Below are positions 32,741 through 43,173 of a stretch of DNA of 64,000 bases, one piece after another. The translations under genes and the position numbers were made by a program. Position 1 is the stretch's first letter; each line of letters starts with the position of its first letter. The notes beneath the pieces are model-generated. The model was not told the origin of the DNA. It saw only the letters and a program-made list of their open reading frames with translations, and searched no databases. This DNA is from Devosia lacusdianchii (lineage in GTDB: Bacteria > Pseudomonadota > Alphaproteobacteria > Rhizobiales > Devosiaceae). The stretch spans positions 3,286,001-3,350,000 of the forward strand of contig NZ_CP092483.1 of the NCBI RefSeq assembly GCF_022429625.1. Reading direction: 5' to 3'.

Positions 32741-34735
32741 CTACTCCGCCCAGGTGCCGAAGACCTTGGCGAACAGCGCCTGCGCCGTATCGTCTTTCTC
32801 GAGCGTGATGATGGCGTTGCGGCCGGTGCCATAAACCACGGCCAGATCCATCCACTTCCGGTTTTCGAGCAGCTCGCTATTGGTCGTGGCGTCGTCGGCC
32901 GAAGCGCTGAGCGCGAACAGGAACGAATTACCCACGACACGCGCCGAAGCACCCACCAACGGCGTACCCGGCACCAATTCCTCATCCTTGAGCAGAACAC
33001 CCGGCAGGTTGGCAATGGTGCCGCCGATGAAGGTGTCGTTGACCTGGAAATCCACTTCCATCAGGTGGCTCGCCGGTAGGCTCGGATCGGAATTCTTGCG
33101 AATGATGATGTTGACGCCCAGATTGCGCGCCGGAATGTTGGCATGCCCGACCAGGGTCGGCAGGCCGAGTTCGTCAACCCCCTCGCTCCAATCCACTGTG
33201 CCCGAGAAGGGCACCGCGCCCGTGCGGCCATCCTGGCTCGCCTCTAGCAGCAGTGACTGGCTACCCGCCAGAACGGCTGGATCCACCGATGCTGCAAGAT
33301 CGTCGACCGCGGCAACGCTCGCATCCTCGCCGGGCAGGCGTTCCTCGCCCTTTACCTCTTCGCCGCCAAGCGCGGGCAAGGCGGACTCGGTGCCGGTCGG
33401 CACTACGGCCTGGGGCGTCGGCTCAAGGCGATCCTCGATCTGCAGGCCCTCGAGCGAGGTGGTCGGCTCAGCCGTGGTCGTGGCGGCCGTGTTACCCGGC
33501 TGCGAAGCCGCGTCGGTCGTCGTCTCCGTGGGCTGCACGGGGTCGAGCGTCGGCGTTGGCGTGGCTACCGGCGCCTGGGCCGTTTCTGTCACCGCCGGCT
33601 GCGCCTGTCCAAACATCTGGTCGAGATCGACATAGCCTTCGCGCCACGCCCAGAACCCGGCGCCACCGACACCAGCCAGCAGAATGGCGAAGACCACGAG
33701 GAAAATCGTAACGCCAGCGCCTGAGCGCGGCGCGGCAGTCGCCTCGGCAAAACCACTATCGTCCGCCGGAGGCGGCGTCGTGTTGCGCGGCGCGGCAAAC
33801 ATGCGATCGGCTTCAGCCAGCGCCGTGTCCGGCGCGGCGGCAGTCGTTTCACCGCGTGCTTCGCGATCAAGGGTTTCGATCGCCCGCTCGATAGCGCCTT
33901 CTGCCTCGCTGGCATCGGGCTGCACGACCTCAAGCTCGACTTCGCGCACGCTGGAAAGCGCGGCTTCGACCGGCTCGGCATGCGCCACGGCGATGGGGGC
34001 GGCAACCTGCTGACGGACTGCTGCCTGGTTGCCAATCGAGGGTTCCATGCGGGATGGCACCCGCACCGGCTCTGACGGCGAATTGGCTGCCAGCGGCATT
34101 GGATCGCGCCGCGGCTCGAAACTTGGCGATTTGAGCGGGGTATCGATCGGCCGCACATTGGATGCCAAGGGCACCGGCGAGCTCGGCCCGGACTTCGTCG
34201 CCTCGGCACGCGCCACGATCAGCGGAACCGGACGCGGTTCCGGCTTGGTCTCGGCGGCCGCCGGCGGGGTGGGCTCAGGCACCTCGGCAACGCTAGCGCC
34301 CGTGGCATTGGCAGCCTGGGTGATAATGTCTTCGATCGAGGTCTTGGGTGGCTCCGCTGCCTTCGCGGACTCTTCAACCTTCGCCGGTTCGGCAACCTTG
34401 ATCGGCTCTGCTGCCTTGGCAGGCTCGACGGGCGCCGGCGGTGGCGTGGCCGTTACCGGCTTGGGAGTTGGCTCCGGCGTGAACCGTGGCGCCAGGGCCG
34501 CTTCGCGTCCAAGCGTAATGACGGCTTCGCTGGCCTCCTGCTCGACCTGGCGGATGCAATCTTCAAGCTGCAAGCGATGCTGCGTAATGTCGCGCGCCGG
34601 CAATGGAGGCGTGATGGCCCGCAGCTGACCCACAAGAGCAGAGCGCGCCTTCTCATAAACCGCACGGCGTGCGGCTCCATTATTTTCCGGCAGCGCCGAG
34701 ATGGCCCGGCGCAACAGCTCTTTGTAGTCCGCCAT
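32741..34735 (-). CDS. Large proline-rich single-pass membrane protein, unknown function
   Basis: 664 residues. The N-terminal 75 residues are helical and conserved-looking (ADYKELLRRAISALPENNGA, then RRAVYEKARSALVGQLRAI). Residues about 80-330 are low-complexity Pro/Ala/Glu/Thr. One membrane helix is at about 341-364 (VTIFLVVFAILLAGVGGAGF). The last 200 residues look globular and extracytoplasmic (GTVDWSEGVDELGLPTLVGH, then DLAVVYGTGRNAIITLEK). Proteins with this N-terminus occur across Hyphomicrobiales without a known role. Its start is 48 bases after the purA stop on the same strand. Confidence 0.82.
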   Translation of the reverse strand: MADYKELLRRAISALPENNGAARRAVYEKARSALVGQLRAITPPLPARDITQHRLQLEDCIRQVEQEASEAVITLGREAALAPRFTPEPTPKPVTATPPPAPVEPAKAAEPIKVAEPAKVEESAKAAEPPKTSIEDIITQAANATGASVAEVPEPTPPAAAETKPEPRPVPLIVARAEATKSGPSSPVPLASNVRPIDTPLKSPSFEPRRDPMPLAANSPSEPVRVPSRMEPSIGNQAAVRQQVAAPIAVAHAEPVEAALSSVREVELEVVQPDASEAEGAIERAIETLDREARGETTAAAPDTALAEADRMFAAPRNTTPPPADDSGFAEATAAPRSGAGVTIFLVVFAILLAGVGGAGFWAWREGYVDLDQMFGQAQPAVTETAQAPVATPTPTLDPVQPTETTTDAASQPGNTAATTTAEPTTSLEGLQIEDRLEPTPQAVVPTGTESALPALGGEEVKGEERLPGEDASVAAVDDLAASVDPAVLAGSQSLLLEASQDGRTGAVPFSGTVDWSEGVDELGLPTLVGHANIPARNLGVNIIIRKNSDPSLPASHLMEVDFQVNDTFIGGTIANLPGVLLKDEELVPGTPLVGASARVVGNSFLFALSASADDATTNSELLENRKWMDLAVVYGTGRNAIITLEKDDTAQALFAKVFGTWAE

Positions 34736-34783
34736 TGGTTACTTGGTACTCACGATTGCAGCGACGTGTTGTAACAAAAAAAC

Positions 34784-36073
34784 TCAGTCTTGGAATGGGT
34801 CAACGACAAGGATGGTATCGAGCCGTTCCGGGCTGGTTGAAAGCATGGCGACGGGCGCCCCGATCAGCTCTTCGATATAGCGGACATATTTGATTGCCTG
34901 TGCGGGCAGCTCGGCCCAGCTGCGCGCCCCGGCGGTGGTTTCCGACCAACCTTCGAGCGTCTCGTAAATCGGCTTAACCCGCGCTTGTGCCCCCATTGAG
35001 GCAGGCAAATAATCAATCCGTGATCCGTCGAGTTCATAGCCGACGCAGACTTTGATTTCCTTCAACCCATCCAGCACATCCAGCTTGGTCAGGGCGATTC
35101 CGGAGATTCCGGAAGTCTTGACCGTCTGACGTACCAGTACAGCGTCGAACCAGCCGCAACGACGCGGACGGCCGGTATTGACGCCGACTTCGCGGCCAAC
35201 CGTCGCCAGATGCCTGCCCACTTCGTCGTCGAGCTCGCACGGAAACGGACCTTCGCCAACGCGGGTCGTATAGGCCTTGGTGATGCCCAGCACATAGCCG
35301 ATGGCCGTCGGCCCGAGGCCCGAACCGGCGGCTGCCTGGCCCGCTACCGTGTTCGACGAGGTCACGAACGGGTAGGTGCCATGGTCATTGTCGAGCAGCG
35401 CACCCTGCGCACCCTCGAACAGAATACGAGCGCCGGCCTTGCGCTTGTCGTCGAGCACCTTCCAGACCTGGTCCATGAAGGGCAGGATGGTGGCCGCCAC
35501 CGAGGTCAGCTCGTCATAGATCTTCTGCGCCTCGATCTCGACCAGCCCCATGCCGCGACGCAGCGCGTTGTGGTGGGTCAGCAGGCGCTCGATCTTGACC
35601 ATCAGCGTATCGGGTTCGCTAAGGTCGATCAGGCGAATGGCGCGACGGCCAACCTTGTCTTCATAGGCTGGGCCGATGCCGCGCTTGGTCGTGCCGATCT
35701 TGAGGCCGGAATTGGAATCTTCTCGGATGGCGTCGAGTTCGCGGTGCAGTGACAGGATCAGCGGGGCATTATCGGCAATGCGCAGGATTTCCGGGGTGAT
35801 CTTGACGCCCTGGCCGCGCAGCTTTTCCATCTCGGTGACGAAGTGGTGCGGATCGACCACCACGCCATTGCCGATGACCGACAGCTTGCCCTGCACCAGC
35901 CCCGAAGGCAGCAGCGCCAGCTTGTAGCTGACCCCGTCAATGACCAAGGTGTGGCCGGCATTATGGCCGCCGTGATAGCGCACCACCACATCGGCGCGTT
36001 CAGAGAGCCAGTCGACAATCTTGCCCTTGCCCTCGTCGCCCCACTGCGAGCCGACGACAACCACATTAGCCAT
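34784..36073 (-). CDS. purA: Adenylosuccinate synthetase
   Basis: 429 residues from ATG 36073, the usual length. The GTP-binding start [20 protein letters not shown], the phosphate loop HNAGHT, the IMP-binding [15 protein letters not shown] and the late signature [13 protein letters not shown] are all intact. PurA condenses IMP and aspartate using GTP in the first committed step to AMP. It is cytoplasmic and stands as a single gene, apart from the membrane protein gene downstream. Confidence 0.98.
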   Translation of the reverse strand: MANVVVVGSQWGDEGKGKIVDWLSERADVVVRYHGGHNAGHTLVIDGVSYKLALLPSGLVQGKLSVIGNGVVVDPHHFVTEMEKLRGQGVKITPEILRIADNAPLILSLHRELDAIREDSNSGLKIGTTKRGIGPAYEDKVGRRAIRLIDLSEPDTLMVKIERLLTHHNALRRGMGLVEIEAQKIYDELTSVAATILPFMDQVWKVLDDKRKAGARILFEGAQGALLDNDHGTYPFVTSSNTVAGQAAAGSGLGPTAIGYVLGITKAYTTRVGEGPFPCELDDEVGRHLATVGREVGVNTGRPRRCGWFDAVLVRQTVKTSGISGIALTKLDVLDGLKEIKVCVGYELDGSRIDYLPASMGAQARVKPIYETLEGWSETTAGARSWAELPAQAIKYVRYIEELIGAPVAMLSTSPERLDTILVVDPFQD

Positions 36074-36232
36074 TGAATTTCTTCTCCAGGATAGGCGCGA
36101 CATAAAGGGCCTGGCGCGGTTCGCCATACCCTTCTCCACTTGGACGTCTGTCCTCCCGGCCACCCTTGGTAAAAGTTTGATCGTGGCCGAATAACTGCTA
36201 AGTCCGATTGTCCTTACATCACCCTGAAGACG

Positions 36233-37171
36233 ATGACAAAGCCGCAGCCTGACGAAAATCGCGGCATTTCGGCCCGCCTGCTGGATCAGCCCTATCTGCT
36301 GCTGATCTTTGCGCCTCTATTCTGGGGCGGAAACGTCGTTGCGGCCAAGCTGGTGGTCGGGGAAATCGACCCTTTTCTGCTGCTTGCAGCCCGCTGCGTG
36401 GGCGCGACGCTGTTTATCCTGCCCTTTTCCTGGCGCTTCCTGCGGGCCGACTGGCCCGTTATCCGGCAGACCTGGCCGCTGATCATGGGCTATGGCGCAC
36501 TGGGCTACGCCCTCTACAATGTCCTGCTCTATGTGGGGCTGACCACCACGACGGCCGTTAATTCGTCGATCGAAACGGGCGCCCTGCCCATGATGATTCT
36601 CGCGGCCAATTTCATCGTGTTCCGTGTGCGGGCCACCTGGCTGCAAATCCTGGGCGTGCTGATCGCCATATCTGGCGTCATGCTCACGGCGACGCATGGC
36701 GATCCGGCGCGCCTGCTGACCCTCGACATCAATGCCGGTGACGGCTTCGTCCTGCTCGCCTGCCTGACCTACACCGCTTACACGCTGGCCCTGCGCTTTC
36801 GCCCGCAAGTGCACATGATGAGCTTCATGGCCGTCGCCTTTCTGGGCGCCGCGATTCTCGGCGTCATCATGCTGCAACTGTTCGGGCCAGGCATTTCCAG
36901 CTTCGCCACCATTCCCTCGATGTCGCCCAGCGTCTGGGCCGTCCTGGTCTATGTGATGATCTTCCCATCCATGTTCAGCCAGGTGGCCTATGCTCGTGGC
37001 GTCGAATTGGTCGGACCCAACCGCGCCGCACCCAGCCACAACCTGATCCCGGTCTTCGGGGCACTGGGTTCCGTGCTCATCCTGGGTGAACGCCTGGAGC
37101 TCTACCACTACCTGGCCGCCGCCATTATCATTGGCGGCATCGTGCTTGCCGAATGGGCCGCCCGGCGCTGA
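36233..37171 (+). CDS. EamA/DMT-family transporter
   Basis: 312 residues with about ten membrane helices in two EamA repeats: the first starts at [20 protein letters not shown], the second at [19 protein letters not shown]. The final helix is [11 protein letters not shown]. The drug/metabolite transporter superfamily exports diverse small molecules; the substrate cannot be inferred. It is divergent from purA and is followed after 97 bases by a pair of FAD oxidoreductases. Confidence 0.92.
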   Translation: MTKPQPDENRGISARLLDQPYLLLIFAPLFWGGNVVAAKLVVGEIDPFLLLAARCVGATLFILPFSWRFLRADWPVIRQTWPLIMGYGALGYALYNVLLYVGLTTTTAVNSSIETGALPMMILAANFIVFRVRATWLQILGVLIAISGVMLTATHGDPARLLTLDINAGDGFVLLACLTYTAYTLALRFRPQVHMMSFMAVAFLGAAILGVIMLQLFGPGISSFATIPSMSPSVWAVLVYVMIFPSMFSQVAYARGVELVGPNRAAPSHNLIPVFGALGSVLILGERLELYHYLAAAIIIGGIVLAEWAARR

Positions 37172-37268
37172 TCCCGGAACTAATATCAAAAAACTGACCG
37201 CGCCATGTCACATGCGGTCCTGTTGGCTCGTCTTGTCTGCAGAACACCCAGACCCAAGGACGACCGAA

Positions 37269-38663
37269 ATGAACGACCATTCCACTTCAACTACCCGCCC
37301 CACCGGCTTCAGTATCGACGAGCTCCGGGCCCTGCTTCCCGGCCAGGTCATCGCTCCCGGTGACGCCCGATACGACGACACCCGCACTGTCGTTGTCGAT
37401 ATCGCTGACTGCCGGCCCGCCGCGGTCATCCGGGCGCGAAACGCCAACGACGTGGCGCAAGCGATCGAGTTCGCCCGCGCCCACGGCCTCGATATTGCGG
37501 TGCGATCGGGCGGCCACAGCGGTGCCGGTCATGGCACCGTGGACAAGGGCATCGTCATCGACATGCGCGAATTGGCGGCCATCACCGTCGACGCCGAAGC
37601 CAAGACCGTTTGGGTCGGCGGCGGCGCCAACACTGGCGATGTCCTACGCGCCGCGGCCGAACACGGCCTCGTCGTGCCATTCGGCGATGCGGCGACCGTC
37701 GGCGTCGGCGGCATCACCAGCGGCGGTGGCGTCGGCTATCTGTCCCGGCTGCATGGCCTCACCATCGACAATCTGCTGGCCGCCGAAGTTGTGCTTGCCG
37801 ACGGTCGCATCGTGATGACCGATCAGTTCGAAGAGCCCGAGCTGTTCTGGGCCATTCGTGGCGGCGGCGGCAATTTCGGCGTCATCACCCGCTTCCTGTT
37901 CCAGGCAACGACGCTGACCGAGGTTACCGGCGGCATGTTCATCATCCCCGCCGACGCCGCCACCATCGCCGCCTTTGTGCAAGCCGCCACCGACGCGCCG
38001 GAGGCTTTGGGCGTCATCGCCAATGTCATGCCCGCCTTTCCGGCCCCGTTCATTCCCGAAGCGCATCGGGGTCGCCCCATGATCATGGCTAACATCGCCT
38101 TTGCTGGTCCGGCAGAGGACGCAGAAGCCGCGCTCGCGCCGTTCCGCGCCTTGGCCAAGCCCTTCCTCGACACCATCAAACGCGGTCCCCTGCTCAGTCT
38201 CTATCCGACCGAGGAACCGCCCCGGCCCGGAATACCCGAACAGGCCACCATGTTCGTCAATGGTATCGACGAAGCCGCCGGCCAGACGATCATCGACTTC
38301 ATCAACAATTCGGACTCCATCATTCGCCTGGTCCAGATTCGCGTGCTGGGCGGCGCAATGGCGCGGGTGCCGACCGACGCTACCGCCTACGCCCACCGCG
38401 CCAGCCCCATCATGCTCTACATGGTGAACTTCTGGAACACGCCGGCCGACCGGTCCAAACGCCTGCAATGGCTGACCGATCTGAGCGCTGCCCTCTATCA
38501 GGGCGACGATGGGGTCTATGCCAACTTCCTGGGCGCCGCCGGGCCAGACCAGGTCCGCGCCGCCTATCCGGGCGACAGCTGGGAGAAGCTGCGGCAAATC
38601 AAGCGCCGCTATGACCCCGCCAATATCTTCCGGCGCAATCACAACATTCCGCCGGCGGAGTAG
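37269..38663 (+). CDS. FAD-linked oxidoreductase, berberine-bridge (BBE) type, copy 1
   Basis: 464 residues from ATG 37269. The PCMH-type FAD domain has RNANDVAQAIEFARAHGLDI, the covalent-flavin His 83 in RSGGHSGAGHG, VWVGGGANTGDVL and GGGVGYLSRLHGL. The BBE tail is YDPANIFRRNHNIPP. The second flavin-linking Cys of plant BBEs is absent at the equivalent place (FGDAATVGVGG), so a single covalent bond is likely. Such enzymes oxidise sugars or alcohols using oxygen. No signal peptide. A close paralogue follows. Confidence 0.9.
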   Translation: MNDHSTSTTRPTGFSIDELRALLPGQVIAPGDARYDDTRTVVVDIADCRPAAVIRARNANDVAQAIEFARAHGLDIAVRSGGHSGAGHGTVDKGIVIDMRELAAITVDAEAKTVWVGGGANTGDVLRAAAEHGLVVPFGDAATVGVGGITSGGGVGYLSRLHGLTIDNLLAAEVVLADGRIVMTDQFEEPELFWAIRGGGGNFGVITRFLFQATTLTEVTGGMFIIPADAATIAAFVQAATDAPEALGVIANVMPAFPAPFIPEAHRGRPMIMANIAFAGPAEDAEAALAPFRALAKPFLDTIKRGPLLSLYPTEEPPRPGIPEQATMFVNGIDEAAGQTIIDFINNSDSIIRLVQIRVLGGAMARVPTDATAYAHRASPIMLYMVNFWNTPADRSKRLQWLTDLSAALYQGDDGVYANFLGAAGPDQVRAAYPGDSWEKLRQIKRRYDPANIFRRNHNIPPAE

Positions 38664-38738
38664 CTCGGCGGCGACACACGCAAAAAAATCTCCGTCGGGC
38701 CTAGGCAGGGCACATCCAGGTAACCACCTACCACTCTC

Positions 38739-38756
38739 GGTCACGAAGCCGTGACC
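38739..38756. promoter_or_regulatory. Inverted repeat GGTCACG/CGTGACC before the second oxidoreductase
   Basis: A perfect seven-base stem with a four-base loop (AAGC), starting 37 bases before ATG 38776. It could be an operator or a 5' UTR hairpin; no T-run follows. Confidence 0.4.
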
Positions 38757-38775
38757 CGTACGGAGAGAGGACTCC

Positions 38776-40158
38776 ATGCACACCCTACTTACCCCCCGCC
38801 CGGAATTAGCGGCACTGGCAGACATTCTGCCGGGCCGCGTCACACGCCCGGGGGATGCGAACTACGACGATCGCCGGGCGGTCGAAACCGATCCCGAGCA
38901 ATCCCAGCCTGCGGCCTTGGTGCAGGTCACCAGCGCCGAGGAGATCGCGCAGACCATCAATTTCGCCCGCGAACACGCCTTCGAGTTGGCCGTGCGGAGC
39001 GGCGGCCACAGCGCCGCAGGCTATGGCAGCGTAGATGGCGGCATCGTCATCGATATGCGTGGCCTTGATAAGATTGAGCTGGATCCCGCGACAAAAACCG
39101 TATGGGTCGGGGGCGGCTCAACAGCCGGTCATGTGCTCCAAACCCTGGCCCCGCACGGGCTGGTTGTCGGCTTCGGGGACTCTGCCGAAGTCGGGGTCGG
39201 CGGCATTGTGACAGGCGGTGGTGTCGGCTATCTGAGCCGCCTCTACGGCGTCGCCGCCGACTCAATGCTGGCGGCCGAGGTCGTGCTGGCGGATGGTCGC
39301 ATCGTTCTCGCCAGTCCGGACAGCGAACCGGACCTGTTCTGGGCCATTCGCGGCGGCGGCGGCAATTTCGGCGTACTCAGCCGGATCAAGCTGCAAGCTC
39401 GCGAGCTGCCAGAATTTACCGGCGGCATGCTGATCCTGCCGGCCACGCCCAAGGTGATCACCGGCTTCGTGGCGGCAGCTCAGGCCGCTCCGGAAGCGCT
39501 GTCATCGATCACCATGGTCATGCCCGCCCCACCCGCGCCGTTTATCCCCGAGGCCATGCATGGCTCACTCGTGGTTTTGGCCTTTATGGCCTATGCCGGA
39601 CCAGACGATGCGGCCGCCCGCGCGCTGGAACCATTCCGGGCGCTGGCGACGCCTATATTCGACACGGTCAAGTCCGGTCCATTCCTTGATCTCTACCAAG
39701 GCGGCGGGGGCAGCCCACCGGGTCTTCCCGAGTTGCGGACGCTCTTTGTTGACCGCGTGTCGGAAGATGATGCGCAGACCATTGTCGGCTTCCTTACCGA
39801 GTCCGACTCCCTGATGCGGGCCGTACAGATCCGTGTCCTCGGTGGCGCGATTAATCGCGTGCCCGCGCAGCAGACAGCCTACGCGCACCGCAACAGCCAG
39901 ATCATGGTCAACCTGGTGAACTTCTACCAGGACACGGCCGAGCAGCCGCGGCGGCGCAAATGGGCCGATGACCTGATGGGCGCTCTGCGCCAGAGCGACA
40001 GTGGCGCCTATGTGAACTTCATTGGTGCTGAGGGACCGGAACGGGTGCGCGCCGCCTATCCCGGCGCCACCTGGGATCGCCTGCGTCGCATCAAGCGGCA
40101 ATATGACCCGCAGAACCTTTTCCACCGCAACCAGAACATCCCGCCAGCAGCGGAATAA
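38776..40158 (+). CDS. FAD-linked oxidoreductase, berberine-bridge (BBE) type, copy 2
   Basis: 460 residues. It matches the upstream gene along its whole length: RSGGHSAAGYGSVDGG with the flavin-binding His, VWVGGGSTAGHVLQ, GGGVGYLSRLYGV and a tail YDPQNLFHRNQNIPPA. Many residues are shared, but the synonymous sites differ, so the duplication looks old rather than recent. No second covalent Cys is seen. The intergenic distance is 112 bases and includes an inverted repeat, so control may be separate. Substrate unknown. Confidence 0.9.
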   Translation: MHTLLTPRPELAALADILPGRVTRPGDANYDDRRAVETDPEQSQPAALVQVTSAEEIAQTINFAREHAFELAVRSGGHSAAGYGSVDGGIVIDMRGLDKIELDPATKTVWVGGGSTAGHVLQTLAPHGLVVGFGDSAEVGVGGIVTGGGVGYLSRLYGVAADSMLAAEVVLADGRIVLASPDSEPDLFWAIRGGGGNFGVLSRIKLQARELPEFTGGMLILPATPKVITGFVAAAQAAPEALSSITMVMPAPPAPFIPEAMHGSLVVLAFMAYAGPDDAAARALEPFRALATPIFDTVKSGPFLDLYQGGGGSPPGLPELRTLFVDRVSEDDAQTIVGFLTESDSLMRAVQIRVLGGAINRVPAQQTAYAHRNSQIMVNLVNFYQDTAEQPRRRKWADDLMGALRQSDSGAYVNFIGAEGPERVRAAYPGATWDRLRRIKRQYDPQNLFHRNQNIPPAAE

Positions 40159-40163
40159 TGACA

Positions 40164-40187
40164 AAGGCCAGCCTCCGGGCTGGCCTT
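40164..40187 (+). terminator. Terminator hairpin after the second oxidoreductase
   Basis: AAGGCCAGC/GCTGGCCTT with a short CTCCG loop, followed by a weak T-rich tail (CTGGTTT). Confidence 0.7.
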
Positions 40188-40225
40188 CTGGTTTCAAGGT
40201 CAACCGACACCCCGCGGCAGGAAGG

Positions 40226-40247
40226 AGGGCGCCCCTTGGGGCGCCCT
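40226..40247 (-). terminator. Hairpin after serA, probable terminator
   Basis: AGGGCGCCCC/GGGGCGCCCT with a two-base loop, nine bases past the serA stop. The tail is only CCTTCC, so the T-run is poor. Confidence 0.5.
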
Positions 40248-40255
40248 CTCGCAGT

Positions 40256-41839
40256 CTAGAACCGCAGGGCCTTGGCCTGCTTCACGCCTTCGAGGGCGGC
40301 GATCTCGGCCAGTTGCGGCTCGGTCAGCGTGCCGTCGATGGAAACGAGCGCGATGGCGTCCGAGCCCACTTCGACGCGGCCCAGATTGAAGTTGGCGATG
40401 TTGATGCCAAGCTTGCCCAGCAGCGTACCGAGGCGGCCGATATGGCCCGGCTTATCCTCGTTTGTCACGTACAGCATGGACGGCGTCAGCTCGGCTTCCA
40501 TGTTGATGTCCTTGACCTGGATGATGCGCGGTTTGCCATTGGCGAAGATCGTTCCGGCGACGCCGCGCACCTGCCGCTCGGTGGTAACCGTCAAGCGGAT
40601 ATAGCCCTCATAAGCGCCTTGGCGGTCTCGTGTCGTGGTCTCGACGGTAATGCCACGGTCCTTGGCGATCTGCGGCGCCGAGACCATGTTGATGTCGCCC
40701 AAGGACGGCTTCAGCACGCCATTGATGGCGGCGGCGATCATCGGCTTGACGTTGAGGTCGGCGACATTGCCCTCGAACTCGATCTTGATGCCGCTGATTG
40801 CCGTCTCCGTAAGCTGGCCGGCGAACGAACCCAGGGCTTCGGCGAGCTTCACCCAGGGCGTCAGGATCGGCGCTTCCTCGGCCGAAATCGACGGGAAGTT
40901 GAGCGCATTGGTGATCTCGCCAACCATCAGATAGGCCGAAATCTGCTCGGCCACCTGCAGCGCCACATTTTCCTGCGCCTCGGTCGTCGCCGCGCCCAGA
41001 TGGGGAGTGCAGATAACGTTGGGCAGTTCGAACAGCGGGTTGTTCTCGGCCGGCTCTTCGAGGAACACATCGAGCGCCGCGCCGGCAACATGGCCGGACT
41101 TAAGCGCGTCATAGAGCGCCGCTTCGTCGATCAGCCCGCCACGGGCACAGTTGATGATGCGCACCCCCTTCTTGGTCTTGGCCAGGGCCTCGGCATTGAG
41201 GATGTTGCGCGTCGCATCGATCAGCGGCGTGTGTAGCGTGATGAAATCGGCTCGAGCAAGCAGTTCGTCCAGCTCGACCTTTTCGACGCCCAGCGTCTGG
41301 GCACGTTCCGGCGTCAGGAACGGATCGAAAGCAATGACTTTCATGCGCAACCCGATGGCGCGGTCGGCAACGATCGAGCCGATATTGCCGGCGCCGATGA
41401 GGCCCAGGGTCTTGTTGGTGACTTCCACGCCCATGAAGCGGTTCTTTTCCCACTTGCTGGCGCGGGTCGAGGCATCGGCTTCCGGCAGCTGGCGGGCCAG
41501 CGCCATCATCATGGCAATGGCGTGCTCAGCCGTGGTGATCGAATTGCCGAAGGGCGTGTTCATCACAATGATGCCCTTCTTGGTCGCTGCCGGAATATCG
41601 ACATTGTCGACACCGATGCCGGCGCGGCCGATCACTTTGAGATTGCTGGCGGCAGCAATGATTTTTTCGGTGATCTTGGAAGCCGAACGGATCGCCAGGC
41701 CATCATACTGGCCGATGACTTCGAGCAGCTTATCCTTGTCCTTGCCCAGATCGGGCAGGTAATCGACGTCCACGCCATTATCCTTGAAGATCTGGACGGC
41801 GGTAGGGCTCAGCTTGTCGGAAACGAGAACTTTGGGCAT
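40256..41839 (-). CDS. serA: D-3-phosphoglycerate dehydrogenase
   Basis: 527 residues, the long form of the enzyme. The substrate domain has LAIRSASKITEKII, the NAD-binding Rossmann part TLGLIGAGNIGSIVADRAIG and TTLH-type HTPLIDATRNILNAEAL. GAATTEAQENVALQVAEQIS includes the catalytic His region (CTPHLGA). Residues about 320-450 form the intervening ASB domain, and the last 75 an ACT domain (NEDKPGHIGRLGTLLGKLGI) that usually binds serine. It starts the phosphorylated serine pathway. serC lies upstream, 145 bases away, with a REP between. Confidence 0.97.
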   Translation of the reverse strand: MPKVLVSDKLSPTAVQIFKDNGVDVDYLPDLGKDKDKLLEVIGQYDGLAIRSASKITEKIIAAASNLKVIGRAGIGVDNVDIPAATKKGIIVMNTPFGNSITTAEHAIAMMMALARQLPEADASTRASKWEKNRFMGVEVTNKTLGLIGAGNIGSIVADRAIGLRMKVIAFDPFLTPERAQTLGVEKVELDELLARADFITLHTPLIDATRNILNAEALAKTKKGVRIINCARGGLIDEAALYDALKSGHVAGAALDVFLEEPAENNPLFELPNVICTPHLGAATTEAQENVALQVAEQISAYLMVGEITNALNFPSISAEEAPILTPWVKLAEALGSFAGQLTETAISGIKIEFEGNVADLNVKPMIAAAINGVLKPSLGDINMVSAPQIAKDRGITVETTTRDRQGAYEGYIRLTVTTERQVRGVAGTIFANGKPRIIQVKDINMEAELTPSMLYVTNEDKPGHIGRLGTLLGKLGINIANFNLGRVEVGSDAIALVSIDGTLTEPQLAEIAALEGVKQAKALRF

Positions 41840-41891
41840 TGGGGTAATCCCTGATTATCGAGTGTGTTGAGGCCACCGCGCTCACATTCGG

Positions 41892-41950
41892 CGTCACCAC
41901 CCGGCTTGTCCGGGTGGTCCATGGATTGCCGGGACAAGCCCGGCAATGAC
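41892..41950. repeat. REP-like palindromes in the serC-serA gap
   Basis: Two hairpins: CACCCGG-type around CTTGTC (41895-41918) and TTGCCGGGACAAGCCCGGCAA at about 41926-41946. It belongs to the same broad class as the GTCACC elements. Confidence 0.65.
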
Positions 41951-41984
41951 GGCGGCGGAGAGGCTCGTGGCAGACGTCTAGTGG

Positions 41985-43169
41985 CTAAGCAGCGGCCTTG
42001 TTTAGCGCGGCCAATTCTTCGGCAAAGGCAAAGTCCAGCCATGGCACCAGGGCTGCGAGGTCAGACGCCTCGACCGTGGAGCCGGCCCAGATGCGCAGGC
42101 CCGACGGGGCATCCTTGTAGGCGCCAATATCATAAGCCACGCCGGCCTTATCCAGTCGCGATACGATGGCCTTGGCGAACGCCGCCTGCTTGTCGGCATC
42201 GAGCGCGGCCACGGCCGGATCGACGATCGACAAACATACCGACGTGTTGGAGCGATTGGCCGGGTTCCTGGCCAGGAAATCGACCCAATCGGTCTTGGCG
42301 ACCCAGTCGGACAACACCCCAAAATTGGCGTCGGCGCGCGCCTGTAGCCCCTTCAGTCCACCCTCGCGCAGGCCCCACTCCATCGCGTCTACTGCGTCTT
42401 CGATGCAGATCATCGACGGGGTGTTGATAGTGGCGGCCTCGAACACTTCCTCGAGCAGCTTGCCGCCTTTGGTCAGGCGGAAGATCTTGGGCAGCGGACG
42501 ATCGGGCTTGAACGTTTCCAGCCGCTCAACAGCGCGCGGCGACAGGATCAGCACGCCATGCGCCGCCTCGCCACCCAGCGCCTTCTGCCAGGAGAAGGTC
42601 ACCACATCGAGCTTGGCGAAATCGAGGTTCTGCGCAAACGCGGCCGAAGTCGCGTCGCAGATGGTCAGCCCCTTGCGGTCGGCGGCGATCCAGTCGCCAT
42701 TCTCGACCCGGACACCCGAAGTCGTGCCATTCCAGGTGAAGACCACGTCGCGGTCGAAATCGACCTGGCCCAGATCGGGCAGCTCGCCATAACCAGCCTT
42801 GAGAATGCGCACATCATCAAGCTTGAGTTGCTTCTGGACGTCGGTGACCCAGCCCTCGCCGAAGCTTTCCCAGGCCAGCATATCGACGCCACGGGCACCC
42901 AGCATGCTCCACAGTGCCATTTCGACGGCCCCGGTATCGGAGGCCGGGACGATGCCGATGCGGTAGTCCGCGGGTACTTCGAGCAATTCGCGCGTCAGGT
43001 CGATGGCGCGCTGGATACGGGCCTTGCCCGGCTTGGAGCGGTGCGAGCGACCGACCAGCGCATTGGCCAGCGCTTCAACCGTCCAACCAGGACGCTTGGC
43101 ACAGGGGCCCGACGAAAAATTCGGATTAGCCGGTTTCACCGCCGGCGCGGTCAGGGGCATTGCAGCCAT
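41985..43169 (-). CDS. serC: Phosphoserine aminotransferase
   Basis: 394 residues from ATG 43169; ATG 43160 is an alternative, but the ribosome site GGGAGGG suits 43169. The alphaproteobacterial SerC start [15 protein letters not shown] is present, as is the PLP lysine in [29 protein letters not shown] and [12 protein letters not shown] complete the cofactor site. It makes phosphoserine from phosphohydroxypyruvate and glutamate. It lies first in the serC-serA operon, behind a structured leader. Confidence 0.96.
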   Translation of the reverse strand: MAAMPLTAPAVKPANPNFSSGPCAKRPGWTVEALANALVGRSHRSKPGKARIQRAIDLTRELLEVPADYRIGIVPASDTGAVEMALWSMLGARGVDMLAWESFGEGWVTDVQKQLKLDDVRILKAGYGELPDLGQVDFDRDVVFTWNGTTSGVRVENGDWIAADRKGLTICDATSAAFAQNLDFAKLDVVTFSWQKALGGEAAHGVLILSPRAVERLETFKPDRPLPKIFRLTKGGKLLEEVFEAATINTPSMICIEDAVDAMEWGLREGGLKGLQARADANFGVLSDWVAKTDWVDFLARNPANRSNTSVCLSIVDPAVAALDADKQAAFAKAIVSRLDKAGVAYDIGAYKDAPSGLRIWAGSTVEASDLAALVPWLDFAFAEELAALNKAAA

Positions 43170-43173
43170 CTTA

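Noticed and set aside
40022..41236. 404-codon frame antisense to serA
   Set aside because: Composition is that of a GC shadow; serA is certain.
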